Assembly (NCBI GenBank): GCA_016927065.1
Contig: JAFGNJ010000021.1
Coordinates: 20,289 to 84,288, forward strand
Length of the DNA stretch: 64,000 nucleotides
Direction of reading: 5' to 3'
DNA from: Deltaproteobacteria bacterium
Lineage (GTDB): Bacteria; Desulfobacterota; B13-G15; RBG-16-54-18
Part shown: in pieces, positions 52,665-61,639 of the stretch
How the letters are laid out: every line of letters begins with the position of its first letter
How positions within the stretch are numbered: the stretch's first letter is position 1
Translations under genes and position numbers: made by a program
Notes under the pieces: model-generated
Told to the model about the DNA's origin: nothing
What the model saw: only the letters and a program-made list of their open reading frames with translations
Database searches by the model: none

Positions 52665-53471
52665 CTACCCTTTCAGACCCAAGACATCCCCCATATCATA
52701 CAGACCTGCTTTCTGCTCCACTACCCATTTAGCTGCCCGCACTGCACCTCGGGCTAAGGTGTCCCTGGTATGGGCGCGGTGGGTGACCTCCAGCCTCTCC
52801 CCCATACCCCCAAAGATGACGGTGTGCTCCCCCACGATGTCTCCTGCCCTGATTACCTGTATCCCGATCTCCTCTTTGCTGCGCTCACCGATCAAGCCTT
52901 TTCTGCCGTAGACACCGACCTCCGCCCAGTTTCTTCCCAGGCCACGGGCTGCCACCTCGCCGAGACGCAGGGCGGTACCACTCGGTGCATCCTTTTTCAT
53001 GCGATGGTGTGCCTCAACGATCTCCACATCATAGTCATCCCCCAAGGTGCGGGTAATCTCCTCCACAATCTTAAACATCAGGTTGACCCCCACACTCATG
53101 TTGGGTGCGAGGCAGCAGGGGAACCCCTTGGAGAGCTTTCTGGCCTGCTCCAGCTGCTCAGAAGAAAATCCGGTGCTTCCCACCACCATAGGCGTGTGGT
53201 GCTGTGCGGCTATTTCCATGTTTTTCAAGGAGGCCTCGGCAGTGGTAAAGTCTATGACCACTGCACCCTGCTGGATCACCGATTTCAGATTATCTTCTAT
53301 TGTCACCCCGAGTTCACCCACACCGGCCAACACTCCCACATCCTGTCCTTGTGAAGGATGTCCAGGGATCTCTATTGCCCCGGCGCACGTTATACCATCG
53401 GAGTTCTGTATGGCGTTGACGATCATGCGACCCATCCGACCAGCCGCCCCTATTACGATGGCTTTGATCAT
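52665..53471 (-). CDS. dapB: 4-hydroxy-tetrahydrodipicolinate reductase
   Basis: A 268-aa enzyme of lysine and diaminopimelate synthesis. It has GAAGRMGRMI (NAD(P) binding, ~8-17), VVGSTGFS (~96) and EAHHRMKKDAPSGTAL (catalytic His and Lys, ~154-169). Length is normal. It is separated from cysK by 151 bp with a large hairpin, so it may be transcribed with or apart from the lysA-dapF-cysK unit. Confidence 0.97.
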   Translation of the reverse strand: MIKAIVIGAAGRMGRMIVNAIQNSDGITCAGAIEIPGHPSQGQDVGVLAGVGELGVTIEDNLKSVIQQGAVVIDFTTAEASLKNMEIAAQHHTPMVVGSTGFSSEQLEQARKLSKGFPCCLAPNMSVGVNLMFKIVEEITRTLGDDYDVEIVEAHHRMKKDAPSGTALRLGEVAARGLGRNWAEVGVYGRKGLIGERSKEEIGIQVIRAGDIVGEHTVIFGGMGERLEVTHRAHTRDTLARGAVRAAKWVVEQKAGLYDMGDVLGLKG

Positions 53472-53493
53472 ATCTATATTTCCCCCTCACCCT

Positions 53494-53568
53494 TTCCCTC
53501 TCCCCTGTCCCTCACCGCAACAAAAAATATTGACAACGGGATGCCGTACAGCGGCAGGGGAGAGGGAA
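53494..53568. repeat. 14-bp inverted repeat between cysK and dapB
   Basis: TTCCCTCTCCCCTG (53494-53507) pairs perfectly with CAGGGGAGAGGGAA (53555-53568). The arms are like the CCTCTCCCC hairpins at 41312-41402 and could form a terminator-like stem with a 47-bp loop. Confidence 0.6.
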
Positions 53569-53622
53569 GCAATAGCGTTCAAGCATAGGATTTCAACGTT
53601 TTCTTAAAATCCTTAAACCTTT

Positions 53623-54522
53623 CTATATCAAGCTGGTGCTAAAGTAACGCTCTGCCCGGTCCGGCAGGACGGTAACGATATTACCTTTCCCCCTCTCCGC
53701 TACCCTGATAGCGGCCCAGACATTAGCACCTGAGGAGGTCCCGACTAAGAGACCTTCTTCTTTAGCCAATCGGCGTGTCGTCTCGATGGCGTCTTCATCG
53801 CTCACCGTGATTACCCCGTCGATGAGTGAGGTGTCCAGAACAGCTGGGATAAAGCCATCGCCGATACCCTGGATCTGATGAAGCCCTGGCTCGTGGCCGA
53901 GTAGGGCGGCACTGTTTTGGGGTTCCACGGCGATAAGCTTGACCTTGTTCTTGCGCTCCTTGAGATATTTCCCAACTCCGCCCAGCGTGCCTCCGCTACC
54001 CACCCCCGCCACGAAGAAATCTATCTCCCCATCCATCTGCTCCCATATCTCCGGACCAGTGGTAAGGTAGTGGATCTCAGGATTCTTGGGGTTTTCGAAC
54101 TGCTGGGGGACGTAGATAGCGGGGTCTTTGGCAGCCAGCTCCATGGTCTTTTGCACCGCCCCGTCGATCCCCCCCTCGGCGGGGGTCAGGATCAGCTCCC
54201 CACCGAAGGCGCGGATGATCTTCTTGCGCTCTTCGCTCATGTTTTCCGGCATGACGATGACCACCCGATACCCCTTCTGAACTCCCACCATGGTAATACC
54301 GATACCCGTATTGCCTGACGACGGCTCCATGATGACGGAACCTTTCTTGAGCTTCCCTTCCTGTTCCGCCCCCTCAATGAGATATTTAGCCACCCGATCC
54401 TTGACGCTTCCCCCCGGGTTGAGAAACTCCGCCTTGGCGAATATTGCGTGCGCTGTTATCTTTCTGAGCCTCACCATGGGGGTGTTCCCCACGGCATCGA
54501 GAACCGTATCCACGACATTCAC
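53623..54522 (-). CDS. cysK: cysteine synthase (O-acetylserine sulfhydrylase)
   Basis: A 299-aa fold-type II PLP enzyme that makes cysteine from O-acetylserine and sulfide. PLP lysine lies in NPGGSVKDR (~42), the substrate loop is SSGNTG (~68) and the phosphate-binding loop GVGSGGT (~173). The C-terminal active-site cover TSSGAN is intact. The start overlaps the end of dapF by 4 bp, so it is translated with it, an unusual partner for lysine genes. Confidence 0.95.
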   Translation of the reverse strand: MNVVDTVLDAVGNTPMVRLRKITAHAIFAKAEFLNPGGSVKDRVAKYLIEGAEQEGKLKKGSVIMEPSSGNTGIGITMVGVQKGYRVVIVMPENMSEERKKIIRAFGGELILTPAEGGIDGAVQKTMELAAKDPAIYVPQQFENPKNPEIHYLTTGPEIWEQMDGEIDFFVAGVGSGGTLGGVGKYLKERKNKVKLIAVEPQNSAALLGHEPGLHQIQGIGDGFIPAVLDTSLIDGVITVSDEDAIETTRRLAKEEGLLVGTSSGANVWAAIRVAERGKGNIVTVLPDRAERYFSTSLI

Positions 54523-55343
54523 AATAGTGCATCCTCCTCAAGCCAACCGTGATAGATCATTCTCACCTCCCCTTCGAGAAAGACCTCCTTGATTTTGTTT
54601 GACCCCTCGTAATAGATGGTCAGGGGCTCTCCGCTGCGGGGGATGACCGTGGTGGGTGAAGTGGTCAATCCCCGCAATCCGGCGATGAGGGCGACGGCCA
54701 CTGCGCCGGTGCCACAGGCCAGGGTTTCATCCTCCACACCCCGCTCATAAGTGCGGATCTCGACGCTGCTGTTCTCGACCCGCATGAAATCCACATTGGT
54801 TCCAGCCGGTTGAAAGGCCTGGTGATGACGGATTTGCCTTCCCACACCGACCACATCGACCTCCTGGAGGTCAGGGGCAAAGATCACCGCATGGGGAACG
54901 CCGGTGTTGACGAAATCCACACTTATTTCCTCCTCGCCGATCGGCAGGGCGATCCCCAGCCTCATATCGGAAGGAGGGGGAAGAAGCAATTTCACCACTC
55001 TTCCCTTCACCTGAGCCCTAATGAGACCAGCGGCGGTCTCAAAGGAGAGGTCGGCAGGTGCCATCCCTAAGATATGGGCCAGCCGGGCGGCACACCGCCC
55101 GCCATTGCCGCACATCTCCGCCTCGCTCCCATCTGCGTTAAAGAAGCGCCAGCGAAAGTGGGCCTTTTGTGAATCTTCAAGGATAATCAGCCCATCCGCC
55201 CCTACTGAAAACTTACGACGGCATAGCTGAGGTATAACGGGGCGCAGGGCATCGACATCGAGTTGCCCTTCTCGGTTGTCGATGAGAATAAAATCATTTC
55301 CCCCGCCGGTCATTTTATAGAACTCAATGTGTCCCTTCATCAT
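54519..55343 (-). CDS. dapF: diaminopimelate epimerase
   Basis: A 274-aa cofactor-independent racemase that converts LL- to meso-diaminopimelate. The two catalytic cysteines are present in EMCGNGGR (~78) and ACGTGA (~217). Length is normal. Two adjacent Met codons start the gene over the lysA stop (TGATG), so it is coupled to lysA; cysK follows with 4-bp overlap. Confidence 0.97.
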   Translation of the reverse strand: MMKGHIEFYKMTGGGNDFILIDNREGQLDVDALRPVIPQLCRRKFSVGADGLIILEDSQKAHFRWRFFNADGSEAEMCGNGGRCAARLAHILGMAPADLSFETAAGLIRAQVKGRVVKLLLPPPSDMRLGIALPIGEEEISVDFVNTGVPHAVIFAPDLQEVDVVGVGRQIRHHQAFQPAGTNVDFMRVENSSVEIRTYERGVEDETLACGTGAVAVALIAGLRGLTTSPTTVIPRSGEPLTIYYEGSNKIKEVFLEGEVRMIYHGWLEEDALL

Positions 55344-56596
55344 TCTTCCAAAAACGAGGGGATATGCTCTTCGCGGATGAGATCGGCATATGACTCCCGT
55401 TCTCTAATTACATGGAACACTCCATCCTTAACCAAGACCTCCGGCACGCGAGGTCGGGAGTTATAGTTGGAGGACATGACAAACCCGTAGGCCCCCGCGC
55501 TCATCACCGCCACCAGATCTCCCGGCTCAAAGCAGGGCATCGCCCTGTCGCGGGCCAGAAAGTCACCGCTCTCGCAGATGGGGCCCACCATATCCGCCAC
55601 CATCTCATCTCCCTGTTTTGCCGTGACCGAGACAATCTCCTGATATGATCCATATAGGGTAGGTCGGACAAGATCATTCATGGCCGCATCGACAACCACG
55701 AAGTTCTTGTCACCCTCTTTGGTATACAGAACTCGCGTAACGAGAATTCCGGCGTTGCCCACAATCACCCTCCCCGGTTCAAAAATGAAAGTACAGGGGA
55801 GGGCCTTCCCCTCCGTAATGATAGCGCTGGCATATTCCTGCGGATGGGGTGGTTCTTCTTGGTGATAGGTGATCCCCAATCCCCCGCCCAGGTCCATATA
55901 TTCCACCTTAATGCCCTCATCACCCAGTTTCAGCACCAGCTCTTTCACTCGCTTGAGGGCCTCCACAAAAGGACCTATCTCGGTGAGTTGAGAGCCTATA
56001 TGGCAACTCACCCCTCTGATGGTCAGATGCGGTAATCCTTGAGCCTCCCGATACCATTCCAGGGCCCGATCAACATCAATCCCAAACTTGGCCTGCTTAA
56101 TCCCTGTGGCGATATATGGATGGGTTTTGGGATCGATATCGGGATTGACCCGCAGAGCAATAGGGGCTTGGATTCCCATAGTACTGGCAACTCCGTTAAT
56201 AACATGGAGCTCCTGATAGGACTCCACATTGAACATCAAGATTCTCTCTTGAAGAGCATATCGGATCTCATCCTCCCGTTTTCCCACCCCGGAATAGACG
56301 ACCGTGGCGGGATCGGCCCCGGCGTGCAGGGCCCGGAAGAGTTCGCCCCCGGAGACAACATCCACCCCTGATCCCTGGTTTATGAAGGTCCTAAGCACGG
56401 CCACATTGGAATTGGCCTTGGCCGAGTAGCAGATGAGGTGGGGGAGATCTTTGAAGGCCTCATCAAAGGCCTGATAGTGGCGCACCAGGGTCCGATAGCT
56501 ATAAAGATAAAAGGGTGTCCCTACGTCGTGGGCTATCGATTCCACTGAGGTCTCTTCACAGTGCAGGACGCCGTTTTTGTGTTTGAAAAAATGCAT
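55340..56596 (-). CDS. lysA: diaminopimelate decarboxylase
   Basis: A 418-aa PLP enzyme that makes lysine from meso-diaminopimelate. The PLP lysine is in YSAKAN (~60), with HIGSQ (~201) and GPICESGDFLA (active-site Cys, ~346). AGAGGAG is 5 bases upstream of the ATG. It is the first gene of the lysA-dapF-cysK unit. Confidence 0.97.
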   Translation of the reverse strand: MHFFKHKNGVLHCEETSVESIAHDVGTPFYLYSYRTLVRHYQAFDEAFKDLPHLICYSAKANSNVAVLRTFINQGSGVDVVSGGELFRALHAGADPATVVYSGVGKREDEIRYALQERILMFNVESYQELHVINGVASTMGIQAPIALRVNPDIDPKTHPYIATGIKQAKFGIDVDRALEWYREAQGLPHLTIRGVSCHIGSQLTEIGPFVEALKRVKELVLKLGDEGIKVEYMDLGGGLGITYHQEEPPHPQEYASAIITEGKALPCTFIFEPGRVIVGNAGILVTRVLYTKEGDKNFVVVDAAMNDLVRPTLYGSYQEIVSVTAKQGDEMVADMVGPICESGDFLARDRAMPCFEPGDLVAVMSAGAYGFVMSSNYNSRPRVPEVLVKDGVFHVIRERESYADLIREEHIPSFLEE

Positions 56597-56626
56597 GTGC
56601 TCCTCTTACAGCAAAGATTGCCGTGT

Positions 56627-56655
56627 ATGATAACACAGAAAGGATTGAAATTAAA
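56627..56655 (-). promoter_or_regulatory. candidate promoter of the lysA operon
   Basis: On the minus strand TTTAAT, a 17-bp spacer and TATCAT stand about 35 bp before the lysA ATG. The -10 box matches at five positions and the -35 at three. Confidence 0.4.
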
Positions 56656-56664
56656 CGTTCTCGA

Positions 56665-57135
56665 TTACTTTCTGAGGGTCGCTCGATGTCTGAGAGGTTT
56701 GAGGATAAGATCAAGGGCATCTATCATTTCATTGACCACCACATCGGCGTTGGCAATGGTCTCCCTGGCTGCTCCTTCTCTGCCGATGACAGCAATGCCC
56801 AAGGCCGCTTCTTTCACCATCAAATGATCGTTATACCCGTTCCCCACGGCGATGGTCTTTTCAGCGCCGATCTCCCTGATAAACCGCTCCTTCTGCGGGG
56901 CCTCATCACCTGCTTTAAGCCTTACCAATTCTGCATTGAAGCGCTCTATTCGCTCCTGAGCGTCTCCCATTGTATCTGCAGTAAGTATATATACCTTCAG
57001 GTGTTTTGCGAGGAGGCTGATCTTGTCCCTCACCTTGCCGGAGATTCTCCCATCGGTGGCAAGGGTCCCGTTCATATCCAAGACCAAATATTCTATGGTA
57101 TAGGCACCCCTGCCCGGTATCTCCATGCGCACCAT
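56665..57135 (-). CDS. HAD-family phosphatase-like protein (soluble P-type ATPase-like)
   Basis: A 156-aa HAD protein. The nucleophile motif reads LDMNGTLA (DxN instead of DxD), and GNGYNDHLMVK (~98) matches motif IV of P-type ATPase P-domains (GDGxND) with a change of Asp to Asn. Such stand-alone P-domain-like proteins are known in bacteria and archaea; the change of acid/base residues may reduce phosphatase activity. Either of two Met codons (57135, 57126) may be the start. Confidence 0.8.
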   Translation of the reverse strand: MVRMEIPGRGAYTIEYLVLDMNGTLATDGRISGKVRDKISLLAKHLKVYILTADTMGDAQERIERFNAELVRLKAGDEAPQKERFIREIGAEKTIAVGNGYNDHLMVKEAALGIAVIGREGAARETIANADVVVNEMIDALDLILKPLRHRATLRK

Positions 57136-57252
57136 ACTTCCCCCAATGATTGAGAAACTCCTTAAAGCTTATGATGTCGATCGAATTATTACAATCGCTG
57201 AACGGTTTGCCCCTTGCAACCAATGGCCGTAATTCTCCGCTCGCGAACGCGG

Positions 57253-57564
57253 TCAATCTATATACACATCGTAGGCCCTGTAGTAACCCTTGGAGTCGAT
57301 TATGTATCGAATTCTAACCCAGTCACCGGCGATTGGCCAACGCGGGGGATGGAAATTTGTTTTTATTCCCGTATAAATCGTATATATTTTGTCATTAGAT
57401 TCAACGGTCATCGACCCTTTGCTGCCAAATACGGGGTAAATGGCCTGTACTCTTCCGCTCACTATTCTGACTGATGCTGCTTGGACAGAGGTTTGTCCTG
57501 CCACCAGTGAGATAAAACTACCGATAAGAATAAGTACTACTAATATCGCTATGCCTCTCCTCAG
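57253..57564 (-). CDS. small secreted protein, probable CTG start
   Basis: The frame is open past the nearest GTG (57504) and, read from CTG at 57564, gives RRGIAILVVLILIGSFISL, a well-formed signal peptide, before the mature ~75 aa. AGGAGG lies 5 bases before the CTG, and no ATG, GTG or TTG exists between it and the upstream stop. The mature part is beta-rich (IVSGRVQAIYPVF, KIYTIYTGIKT, WVRIRYIID). Function unknown. A GTG start would give an unsignalled 83-aa protein with no ribosome binding site. Confidence 0.6.
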   Translation of the reverse strand: MRRGIAILVVLILIGSFISLVAGQTSVQAASVRIVSGRVQAIYPVFGSKGSMTVESNDKIYTIYTGIKTNFHPPRWPIAGDWVRIRYIIDSKGYYRAYDVYID

Positions 57565-57742
57565 CTTTTCCTCCTTTACTGTTGTCTTTTCACCAGAAGA
57601 TCACCAGTTTATTTTTCACTGACATCTATGCAGTCTATCGTTTCTTCTCTTTTGTCAAACTTTCTATGGAAGTATTGTAACTCGCCAGAGAAAAAGGTTC
57701 AACCTCCTCAGCTCTTGCAGGCCTCATGCTACGAGATCTTTT

Positions 57743-58195
57743 CTACCCTTCGTCTTCCCGCTCATGTTCCCCGCTTCGGAGCCAGCGAACGCCCTTTTCG
57801 AGCAGTTCGATGCCGCTGAGTATACCGACGGTAACGATTGCAAGAACGATGGCCGCAGCAAAATTTCCGAATCCAACAATCGCCCCGATTCCCGCAAGCA
57901 CCCAGATAACAGCAGCAGTGGTTACACCCTTCACGAGCCCTTCACGGGCAATGATAACACCAGCCCCGAGAAACCCGATACCGACTGCTACTTGACCGAG
58001 TACGCGCGTCGGATCGGTTTGTGGCCCCGCAAAGGTGACGCCGAGTTGAACAAATATGCTGGTTCCGAGACAGATAAGGATATTGGTCCGAATCCCGGCC
58101 GCTTTTCCACGAATCTGGCGCTCAAGCCCGACAATGCCGCCGCACAGCACGGCAACACCGATCCCAATCCAGAACTGCGATGTCAGTGGGTTCAT
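57743..58195 (-). CDS. MgtC/SapB-family membrane protein
   Basis: A 150-aa protein with about four to five membrane helices and the family motif GGIVGLERQIRGKAAGIRT (~18-36) plus GIGFLGAGVI (~72). It lacks the C-terminal cytoplasmic domain of true MgtC, like many short family members. These proteins often affect magnesium homeostasis or ATP synthase activity in the envelope. The start at 58195 has AAGGAGG 8 bases upstream. Confidence 0.9.
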   Translation of the reverse strand: MNPLTSQFWIGIGVAVLCGGIVGLERQIRGKAAGIRTNILICLGTSIFVQLGVTFAGPQTDPTRVLGQVAVGIGFLGAGVIIAREGLVKGVTTAAVIWVLAGIGAIVGFGNFAAAIVLAIVTVGILSGIELLEKGVRWLRSGEHEREDEG

Positions 58196-58278
58196 GAAGC
58201 ATCCCTCCTTATCGCCCATGATAAATCTGGATACGTTCCTCTGTTCATAAATGCTCGGTTATATATAGGCGGTTCCGA

Positions 58279-60330
58279 CTACTCCTCGCTCAGGTATTCC
58301 AGCGTGATGGTCACCGTGCGATTAAACGACCGGGCTTCCGGCGACAGGTTGTCGTACAGCGGGGTGTTCGGACCGACGCCCGAGTAGCGGATGCGCTCAC
58401 CGGTGTCTTCGCCATAGGCAGCCGCCAGCAGCTTGTAGACTGCCAGTGCCCGGCGCTCCGAGAGCTTGATATTATAGGCCTCCTTGCCGATGTTGTCGGT
58501 GTGGCCGACGATCTCGACCATGGCCTGAGGCAACTCCCGAATGCGGGCCGCGACCTGGTTGACGATCTCCTGGTTGCGCGCGTCGATCGTATCCTTGTCA
58601 AAAGCAAACAGGATCAGAGCGTATTTCTCCTGCACCTTTTGCTCCTGCTTTTGCGCAAGCCGCTGGCGGATCTGGATGAAGTTCACCGTGATCGGCTCCG
58701 AGGACAATACCACGCTGCGCCCCTTGGTATTCTGCAGCTCCATGGTCACCGCAATAACACCACCGGTGGCCATCGCCCCCAGATCCGTTGTCGGCAGCGG
58801 GACCTGCAGTTCCAATGCAGGAGTGCCTTCTCCTATCACTTCGGCCAGGTTCCCGCTGGCATTGGCGGCTGTGATTCGCCAGCGTGCGATGTCACGCGGC
58901 CAGGCCACGTTCGGACGCACCGTCAACACAGACGTATTAATCTGGTTCACCAGATAGACGCTCGGGATCGGACTCAGGATCGCTGGTTCCGTCGAGTGGA
59001 TCTCCACACGCCGGTTTTCCGCCTGCCCCTCCTTGAGCCGACTAGCGCTCGGCGTCTCCGGCAAGTTACGCGCCTCGATCGCCATGCGCTCGGGAGCTAT
59101 GGTCCAGATCTGCTGGAGGTAATCCCTAACTGCCTCGGCGCGTTGGGTGGAAAGCGCTTTATTCCCCTTCTCCGTGCCGGTGTTGGCATTGCACCCGACC
59201 AGCGTGATCGTGGCCTCTGGATTATCAATCAGCCGTTTGCCGATGATATTGAGCACCTGGTAGTACTTCTCGAGCGTACCGCGGAGCTTCTGCGGATCGA
59301 ACTGCGTTGTTTCCTCCGACCCGGAGAAACGCACATACTGAGGGGAAATCTCGCTTGACCCCTCGGCGAAGTAGATATGCCCGAGCATCGGCGAAGAATC
59401 GATGGTCTTGACCTCTTCAATCGTCAGGCTGCTCGGGGCAACAGTGGGTGGTAACACATAACTAACCACGTAGTAATATTGCATGGTCGAGGCAACGCTC
59501 TGGAAGATGGGGACGAGGTTCGTTGTCGATGCCGCCTTCCACATCTGTCCGTGGTGCTCCCTGGCGAACTTGGTCAGGAACCTATCCTTCAACGGACCCG
59601 GCATAAAATCGATTGCATAAGCATTGAACATCCCCTGCTCCTGTGCCACCTCGAAGACATCATTGCGATTGTAGGCGCTGTTCAGGTCTTGCCCGTCGGA
59701 AAAGACCACCATGAAGCGGGGTTCAGTGGCCGGTATTTTACCGATGAGCTCAAGGCCGGCAATCATCGCGTCATACAGTACCGTGCTGCCGGTCATGCCC
59801 TTGCGGTAGGCCTTCGTCACAAAGTCCTTTAACTTGGCCGGCTGGTTCGATTTGAACGTCTCCACACGCAGTTCGCGGCCGCCCATTTTCACCTTCTGCT
59901 TCATGTTGAAGACAACTATCTGCATCTGGTCGATCGGCCGGATGGTTTTTAACAGCTCGTCGACGCCGGCAAGCAATGGCTCAACGGCGTCGCGCTGATC
60001 CATCGAGGACGAATTGTCCAATATCAGGACAATGTGCCGGGGTACTTCAAGGGTCTCGGTGATTGGCAGTACCGAGAGGACCTCCGCCTTCATACCGGCT
60101 TGCGTTACCGCAAAATCCTCGGCACGCAACCCGAATAGCGGGTTTTCCCCGGCATCGACGACGCTGACGAGCACCTTGCCATGCTCGATGACCCGGTCGA
60201 TTGTCACCGTTGCACCGGGTTTGGCGACCCGGATCTGCACATCGGACTCCTCGGCGGCAACTGCCGTCATCGCCGAACCGCATACCATCAATGCCACTAA
60301 GATTACATAACGGAATAATTTGATACTCAT
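58279..60330 (-). CDS. secreted VWA protein with two OmpA-like domains
   Basis: A 683-aa exported protein. Signal peptide 1-25 (cut near AVA). Domains: beta-rich N-terminal (~30-95), von Willebrand A (~95-290; MIDAS motif DNSSSM near residue 105, and SDGQD), a first OmpA-like domain (~315-450, ending NRRVEI), a beta-rich linker (~455-560) and a second OmpA-like domain (~575-680, VGHTDNIGKEAYNIKLSERRA, then FNRTVTI). OmpA-like domains bind peptidoglycan, so it may link a metal-dependent adhesion or assembly module to the wall. The start has GGGGGG 5 bases upstream. Confidence 0.9.
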   Translation of the reverse strand: MSIKLFRYVILVALMVCGSAMTAVAAEESDVQIRVAKPGATVTIDRVIEHGKVLVSVVDAGENPLFGLRAEDFAVTQAGMKAEVLSVLPITETLEVPRHIVLILDNSSSMDQRDAVEPLLAGVDELLKTIRPIDQMQIVVFNMKQKVKMGGRELRVETFKSNQPAKLKDFVTKAYRKGMTGSTVLYDAMIAGLELIGKIPATEPRFMVVFSDGQDLNSAYNRNDVFEVAQEQGMFNAYAIDFMPGPLKDRFLTKFAREHHGQMWKAASTTNLVPIFQSVASTMQYYYVVSYVLPPTVAPSSLTIEEVKTIDSSPMLGHIYFAEGSSEISPQYVRFSGSEETTQFDPQKLRGTLEKYYQVLNIIGKRLIDNPEATITLVGCNANTGTEKGNKALSTQRAEAVRDYLQQIWTIAPERMAIEARNLPETPSASRLKEGQAENRRVEIHSTEPAILSPIPSVYLVNQINTSVLTVRPNVAWPRDIARWRITAANASGNLAEVIGEGTPALELQVPLPTTDLGAMATGGVIAVTMELQNTKGRSVVLSSEPITVNFIQIRQRLAQKQEQKVQEKYALILFAFDKDTIDARNQEIVNQVAARIRELPQAMVEIVGHTDNIGKEAYNIKLSERRALAVYKLLAAAYGEDTGERIRYSGVGPNTPLYDNLSPEARSFNRTVTITLEYLSEE

Positions 60331-60445
60331 GGCACCCCCCCCCTTGATAGATGTTGAATCGTTTTATTCTTTCCCTTACAACCTTATTTCTGATGGTAAG
60401 ATAAAATATGCTCCCTTGTCATATGTGCCGCTTTTTACGAGACTT

Positions 60446-61531
60446 TTAAGCGGCTTCGGATTTCGGCAGGCTGGTCTTTTCTGATCCCAGCAAAACGGCA
60501 ATCCAGCGCGTGTCTTCTGAGGTTTCCAGGGCGATCTTTACCGTCATGGTCAACGGGACCGACAGGAGCATACCGATAGGCCCCAATACCCACCCCCAGA
60601 ATATCAAGGACAGAAATACCACTAACGTCGAAAGCCCCAATCTCCGGCCCATAAGGCGCGGTTCGATAGCGTTACCCATGATCACATTGATCACGACATA
60701 GCCGATGGCAACCACGAGGGCCCTGCCCAGTCCCAGTTGTATGATCGTCAAGAGGATAACCGGCACAGCTGCCATGATAGAGCCGATGTTCGGAATGTAG
60801 TTCAGGAGGAAGGCCAACAGTCCCCACAAGAGGGGATAATCCACCCCGATAATGGTGAGAAAAACGGCCACAAAGGCACCGGTAGCAAGACTGATCCATG
60901 TCTTGATAGCAATATACCGAATGACCGTGCTGGCAAAATTCTTCACGCGTCCCAACGACGCTTCGGGGTCTTGAAATATGGCGCGCAACTTGGTGGGGAC
61001 ACTCGATGCCTCCAGCAGCATAAATATGACTGTGAGGAGGATCAAAAAGCCGTTCGTGAGCACTCCGCCCAATTCGTTGAGCAAGCTGGCAACGAGCTTC
61101 ATGACGGATGCGGAATTGAATATCTTGTTTAACTCAAAACGGGCGACATCTACACCTTTTCCCTCCAACCAGCCCAAAACAGCATTTGTCAATCCCCTGA
61201 GTCTGGCCTCATAAAAGGGTAATTTGCTGGTGAAATCATTCACCGATGACCCTATCAGGCCGGCTATGAGCAATAAGAAAACGAGTATCCCGCCCATAAC
61301 GATAAGCAGGGCAAGCCACGCCGGGACTTTACGCTTTTTGAGCCAAAAGAGGATCGGTGAACCGCTAATTGAGATAAACGCCGCTAATAAAAAGGGGACG
61401 ATGATGGCCTTGGCAGCCCCCATTCCAGCCACCACTATGACGAACGCCGCGATGATTATCAATATTTGGGTAACGGGGAGTATGCCGTCACTGTTTTGCG
61501 GACTCTGCCTTTGCTCTTTCGTTCTGGCCAT
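60446..61531 (-). CDS. AI-2E family transporter (TqsA/PerM-like)
   Basis: A 361-aa permease with about eight hydrophobic helices; the family features are the N-terminal ILIIAAFVIVVAGM, the GVDYPLLWGLLAFLLNYIP motif (~230-250) and the C-terminal LVVFLSLIFWGWVLGPIGM. Substrates vary, from small molecules to Na+/H+. The ATG at 61531 has GAGGAAG upstream and begins a hydrophilic tail typical of the family; the longer frame to 61615 is not supported. Confidence 0.9.
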   Translation of the reverse strand: MARTKEQRQSPQNSDGILPVTQILIIIAAFVIVVAGMGAAKAIIVPFLLAAFISISGSPILFWLKKRKVPAWLALLIVMGGILVFLLLIAGLIGSSVNDFTSKLPFYEARLRGLTNAVLGWLEGKGVDVARFELNKIFNSASVMKLVASLLNELGGVLTNGFLILLTVIFMLLEASSVPTKLRAIFQDPEASLGRVKNFASTVIRYIAIKTWISLATGAFVAVFLTIIGVDYPLLWGLLAFLLNYIPNIGSIMAAVPVILLTIIQLGLGRALVVAIGYVVINVIMGNAIEPRLMGRRLGLSTLVVFLSLIFWGWVLGPIGMLLSVPLTMTVKIALETSEDTRWIAVLLGSEKTSLPKSEAA

Positions 61532-61639
61532 CTTACTTCCTCGTTGCGGATAACAGGGACACGAATTGTCACACCCTATAATACTTAGGCTGTGCCGCTC
61601 GCACTTGTCAAGCAAAAAAATCGGGCTTGTATTCCCAAC

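Noticed and set aside
61600..61639. T-rich stretch after the methyltransferase gene as an intrinsic terminator
   Set aside because: Only a weak GGG/CCC stem precedes the T run on the minus strand, not enough for a supported terminator.
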